Positions 1 through 6,081 of a stretch of DNA of 7,460 bases are shown here, piece after piece. Under the pieces are notes generated by a model, which searched no databases, was not told the origin of the DNA, and worked only from the letters and a program-made list of their open reading frames with translations. This stretch comes from SIG607 sp045590395 (GTDB taxonomy: Bacteria > Bacillota > Clostridia > Oscillospirales > Acutalibacteraceae): assembly GCA_045590395.1 (NCBI GenBank), contig JAZNQX010000150.1, forward strand, positions 1-7,460, read 5' to 3'. Numbering within the stretch: position 1 is the first letter of the stretch; the number at the start of each line of letters is the position of its first letter. Position numbers and translations under genes: made by a program.

Positions 1-368
<368 letters not shown>

Positions 369-416
369 TATTTCGATTCTCCAGCAATCACTTTGTTCAG
401 TTTTGAAGGTGTGATA

Positions 417-447
417 AAAGCAGTCACTTATGTGGCTGCTTTTTTTA
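417..447 (+). terminator. Rho-independent terminator of the rRNA operon
   Basis: An 11-bp stem pairs AAAGCAGTCAC (417-427) with GTGGCTGCTTT (432-442), with one T-G wobble, around a TTAT loop. A run of T through 447 follows. It lies about 50 nt after the 23S 3' end and before the promoter of the next gene, so it most likely ends the rRNA transcript. The trailer between (369-416) contains the TTCAGTTTTGA box that is common in Firmicutes rRNA spacers. Confidence 0.93.
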
Positions 448-467
448 ATTTTATCAACAATATAGAA

Positions 468-496
468 TTGAAATGTTCACAGTTATATGATATACT
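468..496 (+). promoter_or_regulatory. Sigma-A-type promoter of the lipoprotein operon
   Basis: TTGAAA (468-473) and TATACT (491-496) are separated by exactly 17 bp, directly downstream of the rRNA terminator. The expected transcription start near 503 leaves a leader of about 30 nt before the ATG at 534. It appears to serve the four genes from 534 to 3284, because no comparable promoter is seen at their tight junctions. Confidence 0.75.
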
Positions 497-533
497 TTAA
501 ATACTGATTATTTTGCAAAGGAAATTTAAAATT

Positions 534-1355
534 ATGAAAAGATTATTAGCTTTTTTGCTGTGTATTACATTAATTTTCGCCCTTTCTGCTTGTAAAAAAG
601 ACAAGCTTTTAGAGGGCGAAGAGGTGCTTTTTGATATAAATTCTACTGCTTCTACATCCTCTGAGGAAGCCTCGTCCACTGATTCATCGACTGCTGCCTC
701 CAGTTCTTCACAGAGTGAGTCTTCATCACAAGCTTCTTCAAACACTTCCAGCAATTCAAAGCCTACAGTTTCTGTGCCTGAAGAAGAAATTTTTGAAACA
801 GGTATGGAACTTGTTTCCAGTGGTGGAGTATATTTTCCTGATATAAATCGCAGTTATAAATATGCGGCAGAAATTTATGCCGACCTTAAAAACTTCACCT
901 TCTCTTATGATGAGCAGTTAGGTTCCTTTGAAATTGTGAAGGACGGTTCTACAGGCTACTACTGGCGTGTTAATGATGACAGATTTGACTCGGTAGCAGA
1001 GCTTGAGCGTTACCTTGACGCTTTCTTCACTAAGGAATGTCAGAAGACCTTTTATGACCCCACTCGTTTTATAGATTATAACGGTCATTTATATGCATCT
1101 TTAGGAACTGTGGCAGACAGCCAGACCTATGCAGGTTGCTCCTTTAAGCTGACAAAACAGACCACAAAGCGTATTTATTTTACGGGAACGGCTTATTACT
1201 ATAAAAATATTAATGATGCTGACCCCTCAAAGCTGCTGTTTACCATCGCTCCTGCCGATACTTCAAAATTCACAACCCGTACTGTAGAGTTTGAAATGCA
1301 GTCAACAGAGGACGGAATGAACTGGCAGTTTACTAAATTTGGATATCTGGGTTAA
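534..1355 (+). CDS. Ser-rich-linker lipoprotein with an IseA-like C-terminal domain
   Basis: A 273-residue predicted lipoprotein anchored on the outer face of the membrane. The signal peptide is MKR, then a hydrophobic core (residues 4-17), then the lipobox LSAC with Cys20 as the lipidated residue. Residues about 37-80 are a low-complexity Ser/Thr linker. Residues about 90-273 form a Tyr/Phe-rich folded domain. The stretch from about 150 to 190 (SVAELERYLDAFF, then FIDYNGHLYASLG) resembles the IseA (YoeB) family of extracytoplasmic DL-endopeptidase inhibitors; this is recalled pattern similarity, not an alignment. If correct, it would modulate cell-wall hydrolases. The start is ATG 534, with AAAGGAAA at 517-524. 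An in-frame TTG at 513 is rejected because it would precede the ribosome binding site and put seven extra residues before a good signal peptide. It is the first gene of a four-gene unit, and its stop lies 3 nt before the next ATG. Confidence 0.85.
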   Translation: MKRLLAFLLCITLIFALSACKKDKLLEGEEVLFDINSTASTSSEEASSTDSSTAASSSSQSESSSQASSNTSSNSKPTVSVPEEEIFETGMELVSSGGVYFPDINRSYKYAAEIYADLKNFTFSYDEQLGSFEIVKDGSTGYYWRVNDDRFDSVAELERYLDAFFTKECQKTFYDPTRFIDYNGHLYASLGTVADSQTYAGCSFKLTKQTTKRIYFTGTAYYYKNINDADPSKLLFTIAPADTSKFTTRTVEFEMQSTEDGMNWQFTKFGYLG

Positions 1356-1358
1356 AAA

Positions 1359-2030
1359 ATGAAAAGAACAAAACTTAAAGACCGCAAACTGCCCGACTAT
1401 ACAAAGGGCGAAGAAATTTTTAATATGGTCACCCATATAGTTGGTGGCGGTCTGGGCGTTATTTATCTTGTTATCTCGGTGCTTATAGGCGCCTTTAAGG
1501 GAAACCCTTGGGCAATAGTTTCTGCCGCTATTTACGGATTTTCAACCGTTACACTTTTTACTATGTCAAGCGTGTATCACGGTTTAAAGCAGGGAACAGG
1601 CAAAAAGGTGCTTCAAATTCTTGACCACTGCACAATTTATTTTATGATAGCAGGTACCTATACTCCCATAACCCTTTGCGCTATGCGAGAAAACTACCCA
1701 TTTATTGCCTGGACGATTTTCGGCGTGGTATGGGCACTGGCGGCGCTGGGTGTAACCCTTACTGCCATAGATATTAAAAAGTACGAAAAATTTGCAATGA
1801 TTTGCTATCTTTCAATGGGTTGGAGTATCATTTTTGCCTATAAACAGACCCTTAATTCAATAGGAATCGGCGGTTTCTGCTTTATGCTTGCAGGCGGTAT
1901 ACTTTATTCTATCGGCGCAGTTTTTTACAGAGTCGGCATAAAGAAAAAATATATACATTCTGTGTTCCATATCTTTGTAGACCTGGCAAGTGTGGCGCAG
2001 TTTTTGGGGATAGCGTTATATGTGTTGTAA
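1359..2030 (+). CDS. trhA: Hemolysin III / PAQR family membrane protein
   Basis: A 223-residue integral membrane protein of the HlyIII branch of the PAQR superfamily, at the usual family length, with about seven hydrophobic helices. After a charged N-terminus comes the signature GEEIFNMVTHIVGG (H26). The other family residues are present: S70-x3-H74 (SSVYH), D89 in LDHCTIYFMIAGTYTP, and H200-x3-H204 with D208 (YIHSVFHIFVDLA). In the PAQR family three of these His residues bind zinc within the membrane, giving a hydrolase-like site. Bacterial members are linked to membrane homeostasis; a haemolytic role is not implied. Only a weak ribosome binding site precedes the ATG, which is 3 nt after the lipoprotein stop, so translational coupling is likely. 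Its end overlaps the next gene by 11 nt. The name trhA follows current usage for this family and is not a tested orthology. Confidence 0.93.
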   Translation: MKRTKLKDRKLPDYTKGEEIFNMVTHIVGGGLGVIYLVISVLIGAFKGNPWAIVSAAIYGFSTVTLFTMSSVYHGLKQGTGKKVLQILDHCTIYFMIAGTYTPITLCAMRENYPFIAWTIFGVVWALAALGVTLTAIDIKKYEKFAMICYLSMGWSIIFAYKQTLNSIGIGGFCFMLAGGILYSIGAVFYRVGIKKKYIHSVFHIFVDLASVAQFLGIALYVL

Positions 2031-2676
2031 AAAGTTTTCTACGGTATTATTTGACCTTGACGGCACCCTTACCGACCCTGCCGAGGGCATTACCAACTCG
2101 GTGGAATATGCTCTTAATTTCTATGGAATAAAGGTTGAAAGTAAAAAATACCTTGAATGCTTTATCGGGCCGCCCCTTTACGCTTCTTTTGAAAAATATT
2201 ACGGTTTTTCTCGTGAGAAAGCGGAGGAAGCAGTTGCAAAATACAGAGAATATTTTGCTGTTCGCGGTATTTTTGAGAACAAGCTATTTGATGATACCGA
2301 AAGCCTTTTGAAAGCCTTAAAAGAACAGAGCATAAAGGTGGTTCTTGCAACCTCAAAACCCGAAGTGTATGCCGTAAAAATACTGGAACATTTCGGAATT
2401 GATAAGTATTTTGACTGTGTTACAGGCTCACTTCTCAGTGGAGAGCGAATAGACAAGGCAGATGTTATAAAAGAAGCCTTAAAGCGTATAGGTAACAAGG
2501 ATAAAGAAAACTGTATTATGGTCGGCGACAGAAGTCACGATATTATAGGCGCAAAGAAAAACGGCGTGAAAAATGTAGGTGTGCTTTTCGGTTACGGCAG
2601 TTTAAAAGAATTAAAGGATGCAGGCGCCGATTATATAGCGGAAGATTTTGATGAGCTTAAAAGGATATTGATGTAA
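2020..2676 (+). CDS. HAD-superfamily phosphatase (phosphoglycolate phosphatase-like)
   Basis: A 218-residue cytoplasmic haloacid dehalogenase-type hydrolase with all four motifs. Motif I is FDLDGTLTDP, with nucleophile D12 and acid/base D14. Motif II is LATSKPE (T111). Motif III is K146 in ERIDKADVIKEAL. Motif IV is GDRSHDIIGAKKNG, with metal ligands D170 and D174. Residues about 20-85 form a helical C1 cap with a GPPLYASFEKYYG segment, typical of the Gph/PGM-like subgroup. The family removes phosphate from small phosphorylated metabolites; the substrate cannot be read from the sequence. The start ATG lies within the end of the upstream gene (11-nt overlap), with GGGGA at 2006-2010 at 9-nt spacing, so it is probably coupled to it. 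Its stop overlaps the ribosome binding site of the following hydrolase. Confidence 0.93.
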   Translation: MCCKKFSTVLFDLDGTLTDPAEGITNSVEYALNFYGIKVESKKYLECFIGPPLYASFEKYYGFSREKAEEAVAKYREYFAVRGIFENKLFDDTESLLKALKEQSIKVVLATSKPEVYAVKILEHFGIDKYFDCVTGSLLSGERIDKADVIKEALKRIGNKDKENCIMVGDRSHDIIGAKKNGVKNVGVLFGYGSLKELKDAGADYIAEDFDELKRILM

Positions 2677-2687
2677 GGAGGAGTACT

Positions 2688-3284
2688 ATGAAAAAAGTAA
2701 TATTGCTGGGTGATTCTATAAGAGAATGGTATACCTTATTAGTGAGAGATATATTAGCAGATAAGGGCATAAAAATAATTTGGCAACCCCATGATAACGG
2801 CAGGTTCGCCGCATATTCTTATCACCAATTAGCAGTGCTTCTGAAAGAGCACGGTAAGGTGGATATGGTTCACTTTAATAACGGATACTGGGATATGAAT
2901 AAGGTGCCGTTTTTAGATGAGTATATATTTCCTCCTGAGGAATATACCTATTATTTAAGAAAAATAATCAGGCTTTCCCGCGCCGCAGGCGCAAAGGTTG
3001 CCTTTGCTACCACAACACCCTTGCCGGGTAAAAAAGTAGAAGCCAACGATAATACCGGCACCGATGTTGATTTTGCTTTTGAGAGCGATGATGTGCTTCT
3101 GTATAACAATGCGGCTCTTGAGGTAATGAAAGAAGAAAATGTGCCTGTAAATGATTTATACGCAATTTGTAAAAAGCATGAAAACTATTATAAATGCGAG
3201 GATAATCTGCATCACACCCCTGAGGGTAATCAGGTACTGGCAGAAGCTGTAGCCGCATTTATCTTAAAAGAACTTGGCGAATAA
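2688..3284 (+). CDS. SGNH/GDSL-type hydrolase (putative esterase/deacetylase)
   Basis: A 198-residue single-domain hydrolase without a signal peptide. Block I is VILLGDSIR, with nucleophile Ser10. Block III is seen as VHFNNGYWDM (residues 61-70), matching the FNxG(L)HD variant rather than the classic GxND. Block V is DNLHHTPEGNQVLAEAV, with the Asp172-x2-His175 pair and the HxxPEG context common in this subgroup. SGNH enzymes act as esterases or deacetylases on carbohydrates, lipids or peptidoglycan; the substrate is unknown here. AAGGAGGAG (2675-2683) is the best ribosome binding site in the operon and overlaps the stop codon of the HAD gene. This is the last gene of the unit and is followed within 5 nt by a strong terminator. 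The lack of a secretion signal argues for an intracellular substrate. Confidence 0.9.
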   Translation: MKKVILLGDSIREWYTLLVRDILADKGIKIIWQPHDNGRFAAYSYHQLAVLLKEHGKVDMVHFNNGYWDMNKVPFLDEYIFPPEEYTYYLRKIIRLSRAAGAKVAFATTTPLPGKKVEANDNTGTDVDFAFESDDVLLYNNAALEVMKEENVPVNDLYAICKKHENYYKCEDNLHHTPEGNQVLAEAVAAFILKELGE

Positions 3285-3288
3285 AAAT

Positions 3289-3321
3289 AAGACTTCAGAG
3301 TTTTTCTCTGAAGTCTTTTAA
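3289..3321. terminator. Bidirectional terminator between the SGNH gene and gpsA-like gene
   Basis: A perfect 12-bp inverted repeat pairs AAGACTTCAGAG (3289-3300) with CTCTGAAGTCTT (3306-3317) around a TTTTT loop. It is A-rich on the left (U-rich in a leftward transcript) and T-rich on the right. It separates two converging genes, so it can stop transcription from either side. Confidence 0.93.
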
Positions 3322-3323
3322 TT

Positions 3324-4280
3324 TTAAAACTCGTTTGTCAGTTTTCTTCCAAAAAGCTCGTCAAGTGCGGTTACAGGGTCTTTTTCTTCAAAAAGTATGC
3401 TGTATACAGTTTGACATATAGGCAACTCTACACCGTCCTTTTCGCCCATTTTCACAAGGGCTTTAACGGTATAGTAGCCCTCGGCAAGATTCTCAAAGGC
3501 TTCTTTTTTAACAAAGCTTTCACCAAACTGACGGTTGTGGCTGTACTTTGAAAAAACAGTAGCCTCATAGTCACCTAAATGGCAAAGACCGTAAGCGCTC
3601 ATTTCATATCCGCCCTCAGCAGCTATAAGACGGGCAATTTCCCTTGTACCTCTCGCCATAAGAGCACCTTTCAGGGAGGAAAGACCAAGTCCGTCAAGAA
3701 AACCTGCGGCAATACCTATTACATTTTTAGCCGCCGCGCCGATTTCGTTGCCGATAAGGTCGGTGCCGTAATAAAAACGTATAAGACTGCTGGAAAATTC
3801 GTCTACAAGCAGTTTTTTTATTTCCTCGTGCTCACTGTCTATAACCATACAGTTAGGGGTGCCGTGATAAAATTCCTGCACGTGACCGGGGCCTAACCAT
3901 ACAGCAATCTTGTTAGAAGGGTCAAGGTTGTCGGTAGCTATCTGGCTTAGTCTTCTGCCGGTAGAAATTTCAATACCCTTCATACACAGTACGAAAATTT
4001 TGTTTTTGATATTATATTCTTTGAGCTCATCAAACAGCCCCTGAAGCGCCTGAGAGGGAATAGAAATAACTATTACCTGAGCGTCATTTACTGAAGCAAG
4101 GTCGGTGGTGATACTTACCGACTGGGGCAGTGTTAATAGGTTGTTGCTTCGGGTATTTATGAAGCTTTCAATATGAGGAGTGCCCTTTTGTCCGTAAAGG
4201 GTCACCTCGTGGTGCTTTTTGTCAAGATACCAGGTGATAAGAGAACCCCATCTACCGGGGCCGATAACGGTAATCTTCAT
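3324..4280 (-). CDS. Divergent NAD(P)-dependent glycerol-3-phosphate dehydrogenase (GpsA-like)
   Basis: A 318-residue cytoplasmic dehydrogenase, slightly shorter than standard GpsA (about 330-340). The N-terminal Rossmann domain starts ITVIGPGRWGS (GxGxxG at residues 7-12), followed by SIPSQAL (74-80) and the family segment MKGIE with K101. The C-terminal domain has GNEIGAAAKNVIGIAAG, with the expected catalytic Lys185, then ARGTREIARL. Standard GpsA makes sn-glycerol 3-phosphate from dihydroxyacetone phosphate for phospholipid synthesis. Several signatures differ: the usual GxxNxxAAxITRG reads GLSSLKGALMARG, one residue shorter, and the SRNR element near the substrate phosphate reads SHNR (247-250, His248 for Arg). 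It may be a paralogue with altered substrate or activity, so no symbol is given. AAAGGAG (4289-4295) lies 8 nt from the ATG. It is transcribed alone from its own promoter. Confidence 0.85.
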   Translation of the reverse strand: MKITVIGPGRWGSLITWYLDKKHHEVTLYGQKGTPHIESFINTRSNNLLTLPQSVSITTDLASVNDAQVIVISIPSQALQGLFDELKEYNIKNKIFVLCMKGIEISTGRRLSQIATDNLDPSNKIAVWLGPGHVQEFYHGTPNCMVIDSEHEEIKKLLVDEFSSSLIRFYYGTDLIGNEIGAAAKNVIGIAAGFLDGLGLSSLKGALMARGTREIARLIAAEGGYEMSAYGLCHLGDYEATVFSKYSHNRQFGESFVKKEAFENLAEGYYTVKALVKMGEKDGVELPICQTVYSILFEEKDPVTALDELFGRKLTNEF

Positions 4281-4315
4281 CTACTTTACTCCTTTATTAC
4301 ACGTTTACAGATATT

Positions 4316-4344
4316 ATTATAGCATACTTTAAATAAAAATGCAA
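4316..4344 (-). promoter_or_regulatory. Extended -10 promoter of the gpsA-like gene
   Basis: On the minus strand, a perfect TATAAT (plus coordinates 4316-4321) is preceded by TGC, giving an extended -10 TGnTATAAT. A weak -35 TTGCAT (4339-4344) lies 17 bp upstream. The good -10 can compensate for the poor -35. The leader to the ATG is about 30 nt and includes AAAGGAG at 4289-4295. Confidence 0.75.
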
Positions 4345-4367
4345 AACCCTTGAAAAGCGGTTTTTTT
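4343..4367. promoter_or_regulatory. Dyad with T-run overlapping both divergent -35 boxes
   Basis: AAAACC (4343-4348) and GGTTTT (4359-4364) form an inverted repeat. An inner CTT/AAG pairing and a run of seven T (4361-4367) give it the look of a short terminator hairpin. It overlaps the leftward -35 (4339-4344) by two bases and fully covers the rightward -35 (4350-4355). No rightward gene ends just upstream, so a terminator role has no obvious client. It could be an operator or a chance AT-rich dyad. Confidence 0.35.
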
Positions 4368-4378
4368 CGTGGTACAAT
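4350..4378 (+). promoter_or_regulatory. Promoter of the small membrane protein-isomerase operon
   Basis: TTGAAA (4350-4355) and TACAAT (4373-4378) are separated by 17 bp. The expected start near 4385 gives a leader of about 27 nt with AAAAGGAG before ATG 4412. Its -35 lies only 5 bp from the -35 of the leftward gpsA-like promoter, so the two polymerases would compete for the same DNA. Confidence 0.75.
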
Positions 4379-4411
4379 AAAAGCAGTTAATTACATAAAA
4401 GGAGAATATAA

Positions 4412-4648
4412 ATGGAAACCTTAAAGAAATTCTTTCCCCATGCATTTAAAGCTACTGAAGTAAATCCCTTTATCGTATCGCTTATTATTTATGTAGTAAT
4501 CGATGTGGTTTGCGGTCTAATTATCGGTTTGCTTTCAAAAATTCCGCTTATCGGCCTTATTTTTAGTCTTATCGGCTCACTTATCGGCCTTTACGCGCTG
4601 ATAGGTATTGTACTTTCAATATTCGTCTTTGTAAAGGTTATAAAATAG
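4412..4648 (+). CDS. Small two-helix membrane protein of unknown function
   Basis: A 78-residue protein with a short basic, amphipathic N-terminus (METLKKFFPHAFK) and two hydrophobic segments at about residues 20-42 and 46-75. They are joined by a short SKIPLIG turn, and the second is rich in Gly (SLIGSLIGLYALIGIVL). The protein ends VKVIK. The pattern suggests a helical hairpin in the cytoplasmic membrane; Gly-spaced helices may pack or oligomerise. I recall similar short proteins in Clostridia but no named function. AAAAGGAG lies just upstream at good spacing, and a promoter is visible at 4350-4378. It is followed after 17 nt by the isomerase-like gene and is probably co-transcribed with it. 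It is real rather than a chance reading frame, because it has a clean start signal and a coherent membrane pattern. Confidence 0.85.
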   Translation: METLKKFFPHAFKATEVNPFIVSLIIYVVIDVVCGLIIGLLSKIPLIGLIFSLIGSLIGLYALIGIVLSIFVFVKVIK

Positions 4649-4665
4649 TAAAAGGAGCACTTATT

Positions 4666-5433
4666 ATGAACAAGGAATTATCTATACAGGCTTACGGTAT
4701 AAGAGATAGGCTTACCAACGAAAATGATGCGAGAGAAGCCTTTAAGGCGCTGGCTTCTTATGGCATTAAGGGCGTTCAGACCGCAGGTGTTTGTGAATGG
4801 GGCTATGAAAACTATGCCGCCGCCGCAAAAGATGCAGGTCTTAAAATCATCGGTACTCATTTAAACCTTACACTTTATGAGGATATTGAGGAAACTGTGC
4901 ATATTCATAATGCTCTTGATACAAATTATGCAGGTATAGGCAGTTTGCCTGGGCTGTGGGGTAAGGATTTCTCGGCAGAAACCGTTTATAGCTTTATAGA
5001 AAAGGCTAATAAAATTATTCCTGAGCTTAAAAAACACGGACTTACCTTTACATACCACCACCACGCTAACGAGTTTGCTAAAATAGGCAACGAAACCATT
5101 ATGGATATTCTTTTAAAGGAACTTGATAAGGATACATCCTTTGTTCTTGATACCCATTGGCTTCAGGCAGGCGGCGTAGATATTATAGAGTGGCTGAAGA
5201 GGTGCGAGGGCAGAGTTAAAATTCTTCACCTTAAGGATTACGCTATACAGTTTGGCACAGGTAACAGAGTTATTACCGAGCTTGGAAGCGGCAATATTAA
5301 TTTTAAAGAGGTTATTAAGGCGGCTGAGGCCTGTGGCGTAGAGGAGCTTTGCTATGAGCAGGATAATGCCGTAGAGGGCGACAGCCTTGCAAGTGCTAAA
5401 CAGTCGGCAGAATATTTCTATTCTATAATTTAA
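4666..5433 (+). CDS. Sugar phosphate isomerase/epimerase family TIM-barrel protein
   Basis: A 255-residue soluble protein of the xylose isomerase-like TIM-barrel superfamily (AP endonuclease 2 / sugar isomerase fold), at the normal length. Strand-end metal or substrate residues recur in order: GTHLN (H65), YHHHANEF (H131-H133, E136), VLDTHW (D162, H164), LHLKD (H188, K190, D191), ELGSGNINF (E206) and CYEQD (E231). In the family these Glu, Asp and His residues bind a divalent metal and act on the C1-C2 region of a sugar or inositol derivative. The exact substrate cannot be inferred, as no sugar transporter or kinase gene is adjacent. AAAGGAG (4651-4657) lies 8 nt from ATG 4666. It is the second gene after the small membrane protein, and a terminator follows within 10 nt. 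Confidence 0.9.
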   Translation: MNKELSIQAYGIRDRLTNENDAREAFKALASYGIKGVQTAGVCEWGYENYAAAAKDAGLKIIGTHLNLTLYEDIEETVHIHNALDTNYAGIGSLPGLWGKDFSAETVYSFIEKANKIIPELKKHGLTFTYHHHANEFAKIGNETIMDILLKELDKDTSFVLDTHWLQAGGVDIIEWLKRCEGRVKILHLKDYAIQFGTGNRVITELGSGNINFKEVIKAAEACGVEELCYEQDNAVEGDSLASAKQSAEYFYSII

Positions 5434-5441
5434 TAAAGCAA

Positions 5442-5471
5442 AAACGGCTATCTTAGGATAGCCGTTTAATT
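5442..5471. terminator. Bidirectional terminator between isomerase and 86-aa genes
   Basis: A perfect 11-bp stem pairs AAACGGCTATC (5442-5452) with GATAGCCGTTT (5457-5467) around TTAG. It is flanked by A-rich sequence on the left and T-rich on the right, giving a U-tract in either direction. It lies between two converging genes and very close to both stop codons. Confidence 0.92.
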
Positions 5472-5732
5472 TTATTTATTTCTGTCCAGCCATACGCTTG
5501 CCAGGTCAAGAGCCTCATAGAAGCCGTGCTTCTCGCTGGTCTTCTTAATACGGTCCTTATCGCTAAGACCTGTATCGCTTGACATAAGCTCAATTTTAAT
5601 TGCATCGGCAATATCATTATTGCTTGAAAGAATGGTAAGACGAACGATGTGCGAATCAGACATATTACCGTAGTAAACGGTATTTCCTTTTCGAACTAAG
5701 GGTCTTCCTTTATAGGTTAAAAAATCAGCCAC
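5472..5732 (-). CDS. Small conserved-looking protein (86 aa), function unknown
   Basis: An 86-residue soluble protein that begins MADFLTYKGRPLVRKGNTVYYGNMSD. The YKGRPLVR and NTVYYGNMSD segments resemble a clostridial hypothetical family I recall without a named function. The middle (residues 29-50) looks like a beta strand followed by a helix, and the C-terminus is a helix ending ALDLASVWLDRNK. There is no signal peptide, membrane segment or obvious DNA-binding motif. The start is GTG at 5730-5732: an in-frame TAA lies two codons upstream, so no longer form exists, and GGAG (5743-5746) is at 10-nt spacing. It follows the 85-aa gene after 23 nt and probably shares its promoter. It ends at the bidirectional terminator shared with the isomerase-like gene. 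Confidence 0.82.
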   Translation of the reverse strand: MADFLTYKGRPLVRKGNTVYYGNMSDSHIVRLTILSSNNDIADAIKIELMSSDTGLSDKDRIKKTSEKHGFYEALDLASVWLDRNK

Positions 5733-5755
5733 TGTTTAACAACTCCAATTTAAAT

Positions 5756-6013
5756 TTATTTCTCAGGCATTTCGTGATAGAGATTAAAACGGAAGAGAAG
5801 GGTTTCGTCTTCGGGATTACTGCAACGAATACGTGCCTCGGTAACGGTGGCGTTGCTTAAAATATTAGCGATGCCCATAATCTGACAAAGCTTTGATTTA
5901 AGATTCAAAACGTCGCCCTCTTCGGTCTCTAAAAAAACATCGCCCTTGCAGGAATCAAGAGCCTGTATGAATTCACCAAAGTCTAAATCGTGTAGTTTTA
6001 AAATTCCTGGCAT
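5756..6013 (-). CDS. Small acidic protein (85 aa), function unknown
   Basis: An 85-residue acidic soluble protein beginning MPGILKLHDLDFGEFIQALDSC. Residues 24-40 (GDVFLETEEGDVLNLKS) look like a beta hairpin. A helix-like KLCQIMGIANIL follows, then a strand with the ending CSNPEDETLLFRFNLYHEMPEK. Cysteines at 22, 43 and 64 do not form a recognised metal motif. I recall similar clostridial hypotheticals but no function. The start is ATG 6011-6013, with AAGGAG (6022-6027) at 8-nt spacing. A reading from GTG at 6020-6022 is rejected because it would sit on the ribosome binding site. It is first in a leftward two-gene unit with the 86-aa gene, under a clear promoter divergent from glyS. Confidence 0.82.
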   Translation of the reverse strand: MPGILKLHDLDFGEFIQALDSCKGDVFLETEEGDVLNLKSKLCQIMGIANILSNATVTEARIRCSNPEDETLLFRFNLYHEMPEK

Positions 6014-6037
6014 AAAAACCACTCCTTCGTTTATTTT

Positions 6038-6071
6038 ACTTAAAAAGTATAACTTATTTAAGTGTATAAGT
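6038..6071. promoter_or_regulatory. Nested inverted repeats within the leftward promoter (candidate operator)
   Basis: ACTTAAA (6038-6044) pairs with TTTAAGT (6057-6063), and ACTTAT (6052-6057) pairs with ATAAGT (6066-6071). Together they cover the -10, the spacer and part of the -35 of the leftward promoter. Such placement suits a repressor site, but the DNA is AT-rich and chance dyads are possible. Confidence 0.35.
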
Positions 6072-6074
6072 CAA
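6046..6074 (-). promoter_or_regulatory. Promoter of the 85/86-aa gene pair
   Basis: On the minus strand, TTGACT (plus coordinates 6069-6074) and TATACT (6046-6051) are separated by 17 bp. It lies about 30 nt upstream of the ATG at 6013, with the AAGGAG site between. The -35 boxes of this promoter and the glyS promoter are 7 bp apart. Confidence 0.78.
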
Positions 6075-6081
6075 GAATGAG

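Noticed and set aside
513..533. TTG start giving a seven-residue longer lipoprotein
   Set aside because: The AAAGGAAA site at 517-524 would fall inside the coding region, and the signal peptide is best formed from ATG 534.
497..754. Minus-strand reading frame rich in Glu, Ser and Val
   Set aside because: It is the complement of the Ser-rich linker of the lipoprotein gene; its bias mirrors the TCT/TCA/GAA codons on the other strand, and it has no start signal of its own.
2162..2498. Two minus-strand frames inside the HAD gene
   Set aside because: The plus-strand gene carries all HAD motifs and a coupled start; these are antisense shadows.
3579..3896. Plus-strand frame of 105 codons inside the gpsA-like gene
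   Set aside because: Antisense to a well-supported dehydrogenase, with a Lys/Thr/Phe-rich composition and no recognisable domain.
5472..6013. Toxin-antitoxin interpretation of the two small genes
   Set aside because: Sizes and adjacency fit, but neither protein shows a known toxin motif or an antitoxin DNA-binding motif, and the genes do not overlap.
6014..6022. GTG start for the 85-aa protein giving 88 residues
   Set aside because: The GTG overlaps the AAGGAG site; ATG at 6011-6013 has correct 8-nt spacing.
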